A DNA stretch of 30,433 bases from Borreliella mayonii (GTDB taxonomy: Bacteria; Spirochaetota; Spirochaetia; Borreliales; Borreliaceae), in contig NZ_CP015782.1 in assembly GCF_001945665.1 (NCBI RefSeq), positions 1 to 30,433 of the forward strand, given 5' to 3'. The translations under genes and the position numbers were made by a program. Positions 1 through 7,832 of the stretch are shown piece by piece (the stretch's first letter is position 1; the number at the start of each line of letters is the position of its first letter). A model generated the notes under the pieces. The model saw only the letters and a list, made by a program, of their open reading frames with translations, was not told the DNA's origin and searched no databases.

Positions 1-6
1 ATTTTA

Positions 7-35
7 TTGACAAAAATCTTAGTTTTTGCTATCAT
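7..35 (+). promoter_or_regulatory. Predicted sigma-70 promoter of the late operon
   Basis: A perfect -35 hexamer TTGACA (7-12), a 17-base spacer and a -10 TATCAT (30-35) lie about 30 bases before the portal-like gene. The spacer ends in TAGTTTTTGCTAT, the same core found in the promoters at both arms of the 182-bp inverted repeat. In the circle this site sits directly behind the terminase stop codon, so it could start a transcript of the virion genes independently of the terminase transcript. Strength and start site are inferred. Confidence 0.7.
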
Positions 36-65
36 ACATCTAATTTAATAAAGAGAAGTAAAAAG

Positions 66-1289
66 GTGTGTGATTTAAGAAAAACAAAACTAATAGATAA
101 AATAAGTTCACTAGAACTATACAAATACTCAATATTTTTTAGAAATTACATTGAAAATGTAGCAGAAGATTGCCTCAAGAACGGACTTGTTCTTGAGAGC
201 GCTGACCACAATGTTAGTGAAGCTGAACTTGCTAGGTTAAAGGTACAGCTTAAAAATGCTCTACTTAATTGTATTATAAGCTACCGTTTTCATGGGATTG
301 GCTATGTTTTAGTAAAAACCAAAGATACCCTAATAGATCTTGAACAACCTGTTAATATAGAATTACCTATTGGTTTTGAATACCTTGATTATGAATATGT
401 AAGAGATTTGGGAGTTGATTTTGATCATATAACCTATAAAGTAAAATCCAACAATAAGAACAATTCTTTAGACGCAGTTAAAATACATAAAAGTCGACTT
501 ATCATATATGAAAACTTTGATTATATCTTGAAAAGATATGTTCCGTGTTATACCGAAAGCTTTTTGCTAGATATTTATTTATTTGAAAAGATATACGTTG
601 AAATAGAAAGACGTATTGAAAACCACAATTTTTTGTTTTACAAAGATGAATCTTTAGTACAACTACAAGACGCACTTTCTAGCGCAACAACTTCTTTAAG
701 TATACTTACTCATAGCAATAATGATAGGGGAAGTGGCATTTTATCTTCTTTTTTGAGAAAACAAAATTCAAACAATCATAGTAAAGATATTTCTAATTTA
801 AGAAACCTTAATGACTCATTAGCACAGGAACTTGCTAGGCTAAAAAGCAATCTAAATAATGAGGGAATGTTTTATACGGCTACTCCTAGTGCTAGTTTAG
901 AGGTTGTTAAATACGATCTTAGCTACTTAAAGGAGGCTTTGGCGTTAATTAAAGCGAAAATTGGCGCTGATACTAAAGAACCACTAACTAGAAGTTTCAA
1001 TGAGCAGGCTAAAGGGCTGGGAAATGATGGTAAAGGGGATAGGAGTAATTATTACGATTTTTTAAAAGGTGTACAAGAACAAGTTGAGAACTCTTGTAAC
1101 TTAAAACTTACAAAGTATTTCGGGCTTGATATGAAGTTTAATTCGCTGATTATGTTAAGTGAAGAACAAAAAGTGGAAAGAGATATAAAGCTAATTGAGC
1201 TTTACAGTAAATATAACCAGCTTATACAAAGCAGTTCCTTTAATAATGAGGAGCTAGCGATGTTAAAAGAAAAATTATTCTCATTTTGA
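66..1289 (+). CDS. Phage portal-like protein
   Basis: A 407-residue protein starting at GTG 66, with AGAGAAG seven bases upstream. It is first in the late operon and immediately follows the large terminase across the window ends, the usual place for a portal, the ring at the capsid vertex through which DNA is packed. The N-terminal half has the mixed alpha/beta look of DUF1073-type portals, including a segment around residues 137-152 with HKSRLIIYENF. Residues from about 200 to 300 are Ser/Asn-rich and then helical, and the C-terminus is helical. Some resources label this family after the anti-CBASS protein Acb1; I see no paired HxT motifs, so that activity is not supported. The portal call rests on position, length and family recall. 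Confidence 0.75.
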   Translation: MCDLRKTKLIDKISSLELYKYSIFFRNYIENVAEDCLKNGLVLESADHNVSEAELARLKVQLKNALLNCIISYRFHGIGYVLVKTKDTLIDLEQPVNIELPIGFEYLDYEYVRDLGVDFDHITYKVKSNNKNNSLDAVKIHKSRLIIYENFDYILKRYVPCYTESFLLDIYLFEKIYVEIERRIENHNFLFYKDESLVQLQDALSSATTSLSILTHSNNDRGSGILSSFLRKQNSNNHSKDISNLRNLNDSLAQELARLKSNLNNEGMFYTATPSASLEVVKYDLSYLKEALALIKAKIGADTKEPLTRSFNEQAKGLGNDGKGDRSNYYDFLKGVQEQVENSCNLKLTKYFGLDMKFNSLIMLSEEQKVERDIKLIELYSKYNQLIQSSSFNNEELAMLKEKLFSF

Positions 1290-1305
1290 GAAAAGGAGCT
1301 AAAAA

Positions 1306-1449
1306 GTGATTGAAAAGGAAGAAAAAAAAGTAATTGAGGCACAAGTAAAAGAGGAGTCTCAAATTAAATCTGATACTAAGGTTATAAGTGCTGGGGAATT
1401 TGAAAGGTATATGTGCCTTAAAGAGCAAACAGATAATGTAAACCCCTAA
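1306..1449 (+). CDS. Short 47-residue ORF, probable N-terminal part of a split DUF1357-type gene
   Basis: It begins at GTG 1306 behind AAGGAG (1293-1298) and reads MIEKEEKKVIEAQ, then a SAGEFERYMCLKEQ segment, before stopping at TAA 1447-1449. As I remember cp32 DUF1357 proteins, a similar acidic leader and FERYM..LKEQ segment is joined to the sequence encoded from 1461 on, giving one protein of about 220 residues. Here the two parts are in different frames (155 bases between starts). The region 1443-1470 reads through all three frames. It could therefore be the front of a broken gene, or a genuinely separate small protein. By position between portal and capsid genes, a scaffold or head-assembly role is possible but unproven. 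Confidence 0.5.
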   Translation: MIEKEEKKVIEAQVKEESQIKSDTKVISAGEFERYMCLKEQTDNVNP

Positions 1450-1460
1450 AGAGGTAAGGC

Positions 1461-2000
1461 GTGATGAGTATAAATGAGCGAATAACAAAAGAACTTGCAG
1501 AAGTTGAAGAGCGAGAGCGTGTTGAAAAGCAATTGTTACTAGAGGCTGAGCGAATTAATGAAATTGATACGCTTGCAAAAGCGCATCTTAGCAACCATTT
1601 TAACAAGGAAATGTTACTTGCAAAGGGATACACTCTAAAAGACATTATGCAAGCACAGCGTAGAGAGCTTGTTCGCAAGTTTGTTCCAATTGAGCAAATT
1701 AAAGCTATTGCTAAAGCGTCAGATATAAGTCATATCGATGGAGAGATACTAGAACAACTTGTTTCTTTAGCAAAAGTGAATATTAAATTAAGAAAAAATG
1801 CGATTAGCAATTCTTCTTCTGTCGACTCTATTAAGGGCAATATTATTACCAAATCAGAAGATAGGGCAAGTTTGCTTGATTCTAATTTTGTGCCAATTAA
1901 TTTTACAGAATTTGTACAAGCGATAAGCAATACTTACAAACAAAGACGAATTCAATTTTATGAAAATCTAAAAAGACATAAAAGAACAAGTATTGCTTAA
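1461..2000 (+). CDS. DUF1357-type head-region protein (main part)
   Basis: A 179-residue, strongly charged, mostly helical protein (SINERITKELAEVEERERVEKQ at the start). GTG 1461 and ATG 1464 are both possible starts behind AAAGAGG (1448-1454). It lies between the portal-like gene and the capsid-region genes, where many phages carry a scaffolding protein or protease; its helical, charged make-up fits a scaffold better than a protease, and no catalytic motif is visible. The 47-residue ORF just upstream looks like its missing N-terminus, so this may be a truncated product made by re-initiation. It is followed after 11 bases by the first DUF228 gene, so it is in the same operon. Function is inferred from position only. 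Confidence 0.65.
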   Translation: MMSINERITKELAEVEERERVEKQLLLEAERINEIDTLAKAHLSNHFNKEMLLAKGYTLKDIMQAQRRELVRKFVPIEQIKAIAKASDISHIDGEILEQLVSLAKVNIKLRKNAISNSSSVDSIKGNIITKSEDRASLLDSNFVPINFTEFVQAISNTYKQRRIQFYENLKRHKRTSIA

Positions 2001-2011
2001 AGGAGTTTTTA

Positions 2012-2572
2012 ATGAGCGATGTTATTACAAAAATAAAAGAAGAGTTTGATAAAAAAGTTGCAGAAATTAAAGCATTAATGAAAAATCCCCAACAAGACGC
2101 GGGGCTGCTTAGCAATTCTATTGAATTTAGAGACAAAACCCTAATTTTTTCAAATTCTGATGGAGTGTGCACTAGCAGTAAAGACAAAATAGAAAATTAT
2201 CCTTCTAAAGGGTATCCGTATAAGCGAGGAGTAAAACTTAGTTTTGGTGATGGTACAACAGAACTAGAAGTTGAGGCTGGAGGTGGAGACGATTTATATG
2301 GAGTGTGCTCTGATATAGATGAATTTAGCGGTATGGCAACTGTAGTTCCAATTACAAATAACTTCACGGGGTATTTAACGCTTAAGAAGGATGGACAAAA
2401 TGGTGTAAATCCAGGAGATAAATTAAATTTTAACCAACATGGGGAACTTGAAAAAACCACTGGGGCTCAAAAATCTGTTAATGCAATAGCGCTTTCAAAG
2501 GCACACAAGTTGACTGAAGATTTATTTATAGTGCTTGCTAGTGTATTTGGGAATAGAGCAATAAAAGGGTAA
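2012..2572 (+). CDS. DUF228 protein, first of three paralogues (head-associated)
   Basis: A 186-residue protein with a good ribosome site (AAAGGAG, 2000-2006). It shares with the next two genes a core containing YPYKRGVK, VEAGGGDDLYG(V/I)C, DIDEFS..A, VPITNNF.GYL and a final VFGNRA. A short helical N-terminus (residues 1-35) carries the segment MKNPQQDAGLLSNSIEFRDK, which recurs in the third paralogue. The family is known as a Borrelia-specific domain without assigned function. The position just before the major capsid gene, and the small beta-rich build, suggest a capsid decoration or head-stabilising protein; this is inference. Confidence 0.8.
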   Translation: MSDVITKIKEEFDKKVAEIKALMKNPQQDAGLLSNSIEFRDKTLIFSNSDGVCTSSKDKIENYPSKGYPYKRGVKLSFGDGTTELEVEAGGGDDLYGVCSDIDEFSGMATVVPITNNFTGYLTLKKDGQNGVNPGDKLNFNQHGELEKTTGAQKSVNAIALSKAHKLTEDLFIVLASVFGNRAIKG

Positions 2573-2578
2573 TAAATT

Positions 2579-3346
2579 ATGGTTTTAAAAGGTAACGGGC
2601 AAGTTGAAAATCTTGACGCTGTTGAGGACCCACAGTTAGATTTAGAGGCACAAGTTCCCGATGCTCCTAGGGCTAAACGGCAAGCAAGACAAGCTGAAGA
2701 TGCACAATTAAAAGACCCATATTTGGATGCAATTGACGAACTCGATGATATCCTTTTGAAATTCAAGAAATATGTAAAATCTATGAGTTCAATTGAAAAT
2801 AAGGTTTTTAGTAGTTCAAGTAGCTGTTTTAAATCAAAGAATGAGCGAATTGATGCATATTCATTTGCATGTTCAAGTTATACAGACAAGCTAGAGGAGT
2901 ATCTTTACGATCCAGCAAATAGTTTTCCATATAAGCGTGGGGTTAAACTTGTTCCGAAAGAGAACTCTATATATGTGGAAGTTGGAGCTGATACTGATAT
3001 GTATGGGATATGTGTAGATGTATGTGAGTTTAGTTGTACCGCGTATGTATTGCCGATTACTAACAATTTTGAAGGGTACCTTGTTACAAGAAATCCCAGC
3101 ATAAAAATAGGAGAAATATTGGATATAAATAACAATGGGGTTATTATCAAGGCTGGTGGTGGGCCACCAACCGTAATTAATGCCTATGCCTTATCTGATT
3201 CATTTACAATCAATTTCGCACCTGAAGATGGAAATCAAGATCAAGCTAGATATCCCAAGCAAGAGTATTCTATTAATTTGATAAAAGTTGCAATTTTTGG
3301 CAATAGAGGCCTTGAGAAAACAGTAACACCTGAAGCTGGTGGTTAA
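2579..3346 (+). CDS. DUF228 protein, second paralogue with an altered N-terminus
   Basis: A 255-residue protein sharing the DUF228 core (FPYKRGVKLVP, VEVGADTDMYGICVDVCEFS, LPITNNFEGYL, VAIFGNRGLEK) from about residue 118 onward. The first 100 residues differ from the other two copies: an acidic/Ala-rich stretch, then a Ser- and Cys-containing section, with no MKNPQ..AGLLSN segment. The core also carries an insert near the C-terminus (about residues 215-230, EDGNQDQARYPKQEY). It starts only 7 bases after the previous gene, with a weak ribosome site, so translation is probably coupled. The changed N-terminus could target it to another place on the virion. Confidence 0.75.
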   Translation: MVLKGNGQVENLDAVEDPQLDLEAQVPDAPRAKRQARQAEDAQLKDPYLDAIDELDDILLKFKKYVKSMSSIENKVFSSSSSCFKSKNERIDAYSFACSSYTDKLEEYLYDPANSFPYKRGVKLVPKENSIYVEVGADTDMYGICVDVCEFSCTAYVLPITNNFEGYLVTRNPSIKIGEILDINNNGVIIKAGGGPPTVINAYALSDSFTINFAPEDGNQDQARYPKQEYSINLIKVAIFGNRGLEKTVTPEAGG

Positions 3347-3375
3347 GCCTTGGGCGAATAAAAGGAGGTAAATAA

Positions 3376-3948
3376 ATGGGAGATACAACGCAATTAGTAA
3401 AAGAGTATCAAGAGAAAAGAAGTAAACTTGAAAAGTTTATGAAAAATCCACAACATGATGCTAGTTTGCTTAGCAATTCTATTGAATTTAGAGACAAAAA
3501 CGTGCAATTTTTTGCTTCTGGAGGCACTAAAACTAGTAAGTTTGACAAATTGGAAAATCATCCATTTTCTGGATATCCATACAAGCGCGGAGTAAAGAGG
3601 GTTATTCAAGAGGCACAAGAAAATCAAATTCACTATGAGCCTCATGTTGAGGCTGGAGGTGGTGAAGAGTTATATGGAATATGCATTGATATAGATGAGT
3701 TTAGTAAAACAGCTACTATTGTACCAATTACCAATAATTTTAAGGGCTATTTAGTAGCAAAAGATTCTAGTGTTAAAGCAAAAGATAAGCTTGTTTTCAA
3801 TAAAGATGGTGCCCTTGAAAAGGTTATTGGAGCGTCAAATAAAGCAACTATTAATGCAACAGCATTGACTGATGCGAAACAAATTAGCAATGAAGTTTAT
3901 TTGGTAAAAGTAGCGGTATTTGGAAATAAAGCTGTAAGTAAAAATTAA
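3376..3948 (+). CDS. DUF228 protein, third paralogue
   Basis: A 190-residue protein preceded by the strongest ribosome site of the three (AAAGGAGG, 3361-3368). It is much closer to the first paralogue than to the second: both have MKNPQ(Q/H)DA(G/S)LLSNSIEFRDK, then YPYKRGVK, VEAGGGEELYGICIDIDEFS, VPITNNFKGYL and VAVFGNKA. It has an 8-residue longer loop (EAQENQIHYEPH). It lies just before the probable major capsid gene. Together the three genes look like a tandem duplication that diverged; a decoration/head role is inferred from place and shared fold features. Confidence 0.8.
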   Translation: MGDTTQLVKEYQEKRSKLEKFMKNPQHDASLLSNSIEFRDKNVQFFASGGTKTSKFDKLENHPFSGYPYKRGVKRVIQEAQENQIHYEPHVEAGGGEELYGICIDIDEFSKTATIVPITNNFKGYLVAKDSSVKAKDKLVFNKDGALEKVIGASNKATINATALTDAKQISNEVYLVKVAVFGNKAVSKN

Positions 3949-3969
3949 TGATATTTGGGAGGATTTAAT

Positions 3970-4929
3970 ATGGAATTATTTGATGAAAATTATTATGCAA
4001 AAGCTGTGGCTAATATTATAGGAGAAGTTAAAGATCCTATTATGTATAAATGGTTTTCACCTGATCAAATTGAAGATGTTGATCTGCAAATGGGATATCA
4101 AAAAACCGTAAAATGGGACGCATTTTTAAATGCTAATCCTACAACAATTGCCAATGAAGTTAATACTATCTCAACTATTGGCTTTAGTTCTGAAGTGGTA
4201 AGACTTAATTATTTAAAATTACAATACAAATTCAGACATTTAAAGCAGACATCTGAGAAATTTTATACTTCAGACTCATATATTGGGGACATTAATAATA
4301 ATTTACTGCCCTTTGCTCAAGCTTATAAGCTTGCAAGCAGTGAAATTATTAAACTTATTAATCACTTTGTACTAACGGGTACTGTTTCAATTCAAAAAGA
4401 TGGGAAAAATCAAAAACGCCTACTTCCTAATATGTATGGACTTCTTAATATGCCTGAGCAGATAAAAGAAGAGGTTACTAGTGGCGATAAAGACAAAATG
4501 GATAAAATCTTTGAAAAGATTGAGGCGGGACTTTCAAAGTTAGAACTAGGAGACGAATTTTCCACACCCATGATGGTAATAGTTGACCCAGTAACTTCAT
4601 TAAAATTAGTAAAACCATACGCAGCAGCACAGGGTGCAGCAAGTAGCTGTGAAAAATGGGAAGATGTTTTGATTCAGACCATTAAGGCTATTAATAATAG
4701 AGAAGATGTTTATATTGAAACTTCAAACTTGCTAAAACATAAAATACTCATTTATCCACTAAATTCTGAGCTTATTAAATTTAAGCCTAGTAAGTATATG
4801 CTACCTACACCGAATGAACAAGTGGATAAAGACTCAACCGATATTGCTCATTCATATATTGATTTTGTTTTAGGCGGGTTACTTGCTACTAGAAAAACTA
4901 TTTTGCAAGTTAACATAAAACAAAGTTAA
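3970..4929 (+). CDS. Probable major capsid protein
   Basis: A 319-residue protein. I chose ATG 3970 because a strong GGGAGG (3957-3962) lies just before it; the TTG 15 bases upstream would put that ribosome site inside the gene. The reading frame is long, uninterrupted and well mixed, and its place after portal, scaffold-like and DUF228 genes and before the connector genes is where a HK97-fold capsid gene belongs. The N-terminal 40 residues (MELFDENYYAKAVANIIGEVKDP) are followed by a long segment with regular beta/alpha alternation and a central section around IMVIVDPVTSLKLVKPY-like residues typical of capsid proteins. No single diagnostic motif is visible, so the call rests on context and length. 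Confidence 0.65.
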   Translation: MELFDENYYAKAVANIIGEVKDPIMYKWFSPDQIEDVDLQMGYQKTVKWDAFLNANPTTIANEVNTISTIGFSSEVVRLNYLKLQYKFRHLKQTSEKFYTSDSYIGDINNNLLPFAQAYKLASSEIIKLINHFVLTGTVSIQKDGKNQKRLLPNMYGLLNMPEQIKEEVTSGDKDKMDKIFEKIEAGLSKLELGDEFSTPMMVIVDPVTSLKLVKPYAAAQGAASSCEKWEDVLIQTIKAINNREDVYIETSNLLKHKILIYPLNSELIKFKPSKYMLPTPNEQVDKDSTDIAHSYIDFVLGGLLATRKTILQVNIKQS

Positions 4930-4948
4930 AAGTATAAGGTAAGTGAAA

Positions 4949-5404
4949 ATGAGTGAACAAGAAAACTTACAAGCGCAAGTTGAAGGAGAAGAAGAGCTTT
5001 TAGCAACAAAACTTCATTCAGAAGTTTTGTTGCTATTGGGAATAGACCAATTTGCACTAAGCAGGCAAAATTTTCTACTGCATTTATCTTTACTTCAAGC
5101 TATTCTAGTAACGCGCGGTATTGATGCTAGTTCACTTACATATGAACAAATATTTTTACTTACTTTCTACCATATGGGTTGTCAATTAAGAAAACAGGGA
5201 GTTGTTCGAGAATTTGAATTTGATAGGATCAAAAAAGAGAAATTCAATGAACTTGAACTTGATTATTATCCTATCAGTAGTGGGGGCGAAGAAGGTGGTG
5301 AGGGGGGTTGTGGATCAAACAAGAATTTTTGTTCACAACTTGATGCATTTTTAGAAAAATTAAAAAGAGAAACCTCAACGCCATCTTGTGTGGGGGTTGT
5401 CTAA
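4949..5404 (+). CDS. Uncharacterised head-connector-region protein
   Basis: A 151-residue protein; ATG 4949 is preferred over GTG 4943 because the ribosome site (AAGG, about 4936-4939) is then about 9 bases away. Its first half is Leu-rich and helical (HLSLLQAILVTRGIDASSLTYE), and its end is Gly/Glu-rich (GGEEGGEGGCG) with three cysteines. It begins just after the capsid gene and its stop overlaps the next start (TAATG). In tailed phages this slot often encodes the head-tail adaptor, a small helical protein, which would fit, but nothing diagnostic is visible. A 15-bp perfect inverted repeat lies within its first codons (separate entry). Confidence 0.6.
   Translation: MSEQENLQAQVEGEEELLATKLHSEVLLLLGIDQFALSRQNFLLHLSLLQAILVTRGIDASSLTYEQIFLLTFYHMGCQLRKQGVVREFEFDRIKKEKFNELELDYYPISSGGEEGGEGGCGSNKNFCSQLDAFLEKLKRETSTPSCVGVV
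5001..5035 (+). promoter_or_regulatory. Strong 15-bp hairpin inside coding sequence
   Basis: TAGCAACAAAACTTC (5001-5015) and its exact reverse complement (5021-5035) are separated by the five bases ATTCA. This is the longest perfect small-loop hairpin I found in the virion operon. It lies 18-29 codons into the gene after the capsid gene. No T-run follows, so it is not a standard intrinsic terminator; it could be a processing or stability element separating abundant capsid mRNA from downstream genes, or chance. Confidence 0.6.
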
Positions 5405-5787
5405 TGAATGGTGTTAGAAAAAGACTTTCAGATATGTCCTTTCGCATGATCAACGTATTTAAGGATCCTAAACCCTTAAAGTTTTATAAAGGTACTGTTG
5501 TAAAGCTTGAAAATGATTCTTCTTATCAGAGAGTATTTGATAAAAATAAGTACACTGAATTCGCAGGAGTTATTATTGACATAAAGCCACAAGAACTTGC
5601 AATTCTTTATGATTCTGATATGTCTGATATTCAAGGATATTCCAAACTTTACACATATCAGGACCTTAACTATGAACTAAAAGACCGAATATCAATTGCA
5701 GATTTAGTCTACTTTGAAATATTTAGTATTGACTCTTCAATCGGATATTTTACTTTGGTTTTAAAGGAATTTATATGGACAAACTAG
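5404..5787 (+). CDS. Uncharacterised neck-region protein (DUF1506-like)
   Basis: A 127-residue protein. The ATG at 5404 overlaps the previous stop (TAATG) and has GGGGG (5391-5395) upstream, so it is better than the longer GTG frame at 5386. The sequence is beta-rich (GTVVKLENDSSYQRVFDK, AGVIIDIKPQELAILYDSD, TYQDLNYELKDRISIADLVYFEI), suggesting a small beta-barrel. It lies between the capsid gene and a gp10-like gene, where head-closure (stopper) proteins with beta-barrels are usual. The family name is from memory and the stopper role is an inference. Confidence 0.6.
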   Translation: MNGVRKRLSDMSFRMINVFKDPKPLKFYKGTVVKLENDSSYQRVFDKNKYTEFAGVIIDIKPQELAILYDSDMSDIQGYSKLYTYQDLNYELKDRISIADLVYFEIFSIDSSIGYFTLVLKEFIWTN

Positions 5788-6161
5788 AATTTAAAATGGA
5801 ATTGGAAATTGGGTGGTTTGGTGGTCGTGCAGGTATTGCTAAAATGCATGAAAAAGGGAGTAGCAATTTATCAGCAAGAAAACATTTAACCAAAATTGCT
5901 AGTAGTTCTGAGTTTAGAGAATATATTAATAATAGCTATATAAATTCTAAATTTAATATTAACCCTAAATCGGGAATGGAGGCTATTGGGCAAGCTTTTA
6001 TAAGGTACTATGAAAATTATCTATCAGCACAAGTCACCCCAGCCTTAAAGGCTAATACAATCAAAAGTAAGTTTAAAAGGGATAGTAACACTGCAGCAAT
6101 TCCACTTGTTGATACAGCCAAAATGTTATCAGAGATTACTTATAAGGTAACACTTGAATGA
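5775..6161 (+). CDS. Neck/tail-completion protein, HK97 gp10-like
   Basis: A 128-residue protein overlapping the previous gene by 13 bases, with AAGGA upstream. It opens with a strand segment ending in IGWFGGRAGIAKMHEKG, and continues with a helix around GMEAIGQAFIRYYENYLSAQVTPALKANTIKSK and a final PLVDTAKMLSEITYKV. The pattern of a long central helix, T...K and a closing P-L-V-D-T followed by a hydrophobic strand is what HK97 gp10-type neck or tail-completion proteins show. Position between head and tail genes agrees. Confidence comes from this pattern, not from a search. Confidence 0.6.
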   Translation: MDKLEFKMELEIGWFGGRAGIAKMHEKGSSNLSARKHLTKIASSSEFREYINNSYINSKFNINPKSGMEAIGQAFIRYYENYLSAQVTPALKANTIKSKFKRDSNTAAIPLVDTAKMLSEITYKVTLE

Positions 6162-6724
6162 TTTTAACTTTAGATATGGTATTAAATCATTTAACTCAAA
6201 TATTTAAAGGGTTTAAGGCGCATGCAGCTGAAAATAATTTTGAGTGCGATATCATAAATACCTACAATCATCCATATCTTTCAAAAATCACAGCTGCTAG
6301 CTCAAATATAATAGCATTGAAATTTGATGGTACAGAAAATCTATTTGATCATAATTCTAGAGCCGGTGTATTTTATGAAAATGCTTTGGAATTTAGTATA
6401 AATTTTCAAATATATATTATTGCAATAGTGTTAAACGCCAAAGACTTTGACGCTAATTCACGCATGTTAATGCTTTATAGTATGCTTAGTGACTTTCTAC
6501 ACAATAAAGCTCATAAGTATACTTTGCTCAGTCTACAACCCGAATATATTAGTAAAATTAACTTTTACATTTATCCAATATCTAATATGCAAACAGTTGG
6601 GCTTATTAATTTAGGCACAAAATATAGCAACCATGCATACAGTGCATCTATAGCATTCAATGCTAGTGTAAAAGCAATTGAAATTTTAAAGGAGGAATAC
6701 GAAATTGCCGCAAGATACAATTAG
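6158..6724 (+). CDS. Possible tail terminator / tail completion protein
   Basis: A 188-residue protein whose start overlaps the previous stop (ATGA, 6158-6161). It directly precedes the sheath-like gene, the usual place for a tail terminator. The sequence has an initial helix (VLNHLTQIFKGFKAHAAENNFECDII), a strand-rich centre (ALEFSINFQIYIIAIVLNAKDFDANSRMLMLYSMLSDFL) and a conserved-looking SNMQTVGLINLGTKYSNHAYSASIAFNASV end, compatible with the alpha/beta fold of gpU-type terminators. I do not recognise a diagnostic motif, so the role is positional inference. Confidence 0.55.
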   Translation: MILTLDMVLNHLTQIFKGFKAHAAENNFECDIINTYNHPYLSKITAASSNIIALKFDGTENLFDHNSRAGVFYENALEFSINFQIYIIAIVLNAKDFDANSRMLMLYSMLSDFLHNKAHKYTLLSLQPEYISKINFYIYPISNMQTVGLINLGTKYSNHAYSASIAFNASVKAIEILKEEYEIAARYN

Positions 6725-7817
6725 TGTAAGTTTTATTGACTCTAGGATTCAGACTAGCAGGCCTAATTATTACAATCCACTCTTGGCTTACAAAACAGCT
6801 AAAATTAAAGTTAACAAAGATGCTGCTAGCTATAAAATATTGAATTTAACCGTTAATAATTATGAAAAACAAATTGAAACTTTAGAAAAAGATAATGGAA
6901 ATGGAGAAGATCAGTTTGGGAAAGAAAAAACACTGCTTAAAACTGCAATGTCAAATTTTTTCAATTCAAGCGAAGAATCGTTAAAATCAGCCGATCTTTT
7001 CATTTATAAGGATAAGCCTGAAGAGCTAAAAAATTATCTTAAAGTACATAGACACACTTTTGTTGTACTTATTAACACTGAGGGAGATGCGTCAGATGAT
7101 GGACTTAAAATTTACAAAGATGACTATAATAAATTCAAAATGCCTTCAACTTTTTTTGTATTTTCGACTAAAGAACAAGAAATAAAAGAACTATTTAAAG
7201 ATAAAGGCAATACTGAAAAAGAAAGAAATATTGCTGTTTACAGTAACAATAAAGACAATTTACACCTTAAATTTATAAGTCAATACTTGCATCAAGCAAG
7301 TATTTTCCATTCTGTAAATCCTTATGGTATGTCACTGGCTGCTACACCGCTTGTTGACGACACTGTAATTGGAAAGTTGCGAACTGCAAAAATTAACTTT
7401 TATTCACTTCTTAATGAAACTGGGCTTGATGGTGTACCCGCCTTTAAAGAAGGTGTCGATCTAGCTGGAAGCGCAATAGACGAACAGTTTACATATCACT
7501 ATATAAAAAATGAAGCGATTATTGAGCTTATTAGAATTTGGAATAAAAACAATAGACAAAACAGCAAACTATCTGCACTACAACTTAGTGGCGCTAGAGA
7601 CAATGCATATACTTCAGCAATTGAGTGTCTACTTAAAAGGTTTGTAGATAGAGGACTGATTATTGAGTATAAAAATTTAAGTCTTACTCTTTCTCCTACA
7701 CCACAACTTAAATTAGAACTTAGTGTGAATATTACTTATAACTTTAGCATTAATGCTGTTGCTTTACTAATCACTACTCAAGATATAGTTGATTATCAAA
7801 ACAGTTTAAGTGCTTAA
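6705..7817 (+). CDS. Probable tail sheath protein (DUF787-like)
   Basis: A 370-residue protein starting at TTG 6705; AAAGGAGG (6688-6695) sits nine bases before it, making this start convincing despite the rare codon and the 20-base overlap with the previous gene. A central alpha/beta part carries HTFVVLINTEGD and STFFVFSTKEQEIKELF, followed by YLHQASIFHSVNPYGMSLAATPLVDDTVIG and a C-terminal strand-rich segment. The order terminator, sheath, tube, chaperones, tape measure fits a contractile tail, as does the length. Sheath is the best fit for a protein of this size before a small tube protein; the identification is by context. Confidence 0.6.
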   Translation: MPQDTISVSFIDSRIQTSRPNYYNPLLAYKTAKIKVNKDAASYKILNLTVNNYEKQIETLEKDNGNGEDQFGKEKTLLKTAMSNFFNSSEESLKSADLFIYKDKPEELKNYLKVHRHTFVVLINTEGDASDDGLKIYKDDYNKFKMPSTFFVFSTKEQEIKELFKDKGNTEKERNIAVYSNNKDNLHLKFISQYLHQASIFHSVNPYGMSLAATPLVDDTVIGKLRTAKINFYSLLNETGLDGVPAFKEGVDLAGSAIDEQFTYHYIKNEAIIELIRIWNKNNRQNSKLSALQLSGARDNAYTSAIECLLKRFVDRGLIIEYKNLSLTLSPTPQLKLELSVNITYNFSINAVALLITTQDIVDYQNSLSA

Positions 7818-7832
7818 AAGGGGGGCTAAAAA

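Noticed and set aside
66..1289. Anti-CBASS (Acb1) activity for the portal-like gene
   Set aside because: The family label sometimes carries that name, but no pair of HxT/HxS motifs is visible and position fits a portal.
1441..1460. Programmed +1 frameshift at CCCTAA joining the 47- and 179-residue ORFs
   Set aside because: The +1 frame ends after about ten codons and the -1 frame stops at 1455, so neither joins the two ORFs.
1240..1488. Minus-strand ORFs of 60-130 residues throughout the virion operon (for example 1240-1488, 9533-9928)
   Set aside because: They lie antisense to well-supported genes, have no ribosome sites and have Ser/Phe/Leu-rich composition expected from reverse reading of AT-rich coding DNA.
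4318..4333. 16-bp palindrome CAAGCTTATAAGCTTG in the capsid gene
   Set aside because: Short, in coding DNA, made of common codons (QAYKLA); likely chance.
7282..7304. 9-bp hairpin in the sheath-like gene
   Set aside because: Stem of only nine pairs in AT-rich coding DNA with no related signal; not convincing on its own.
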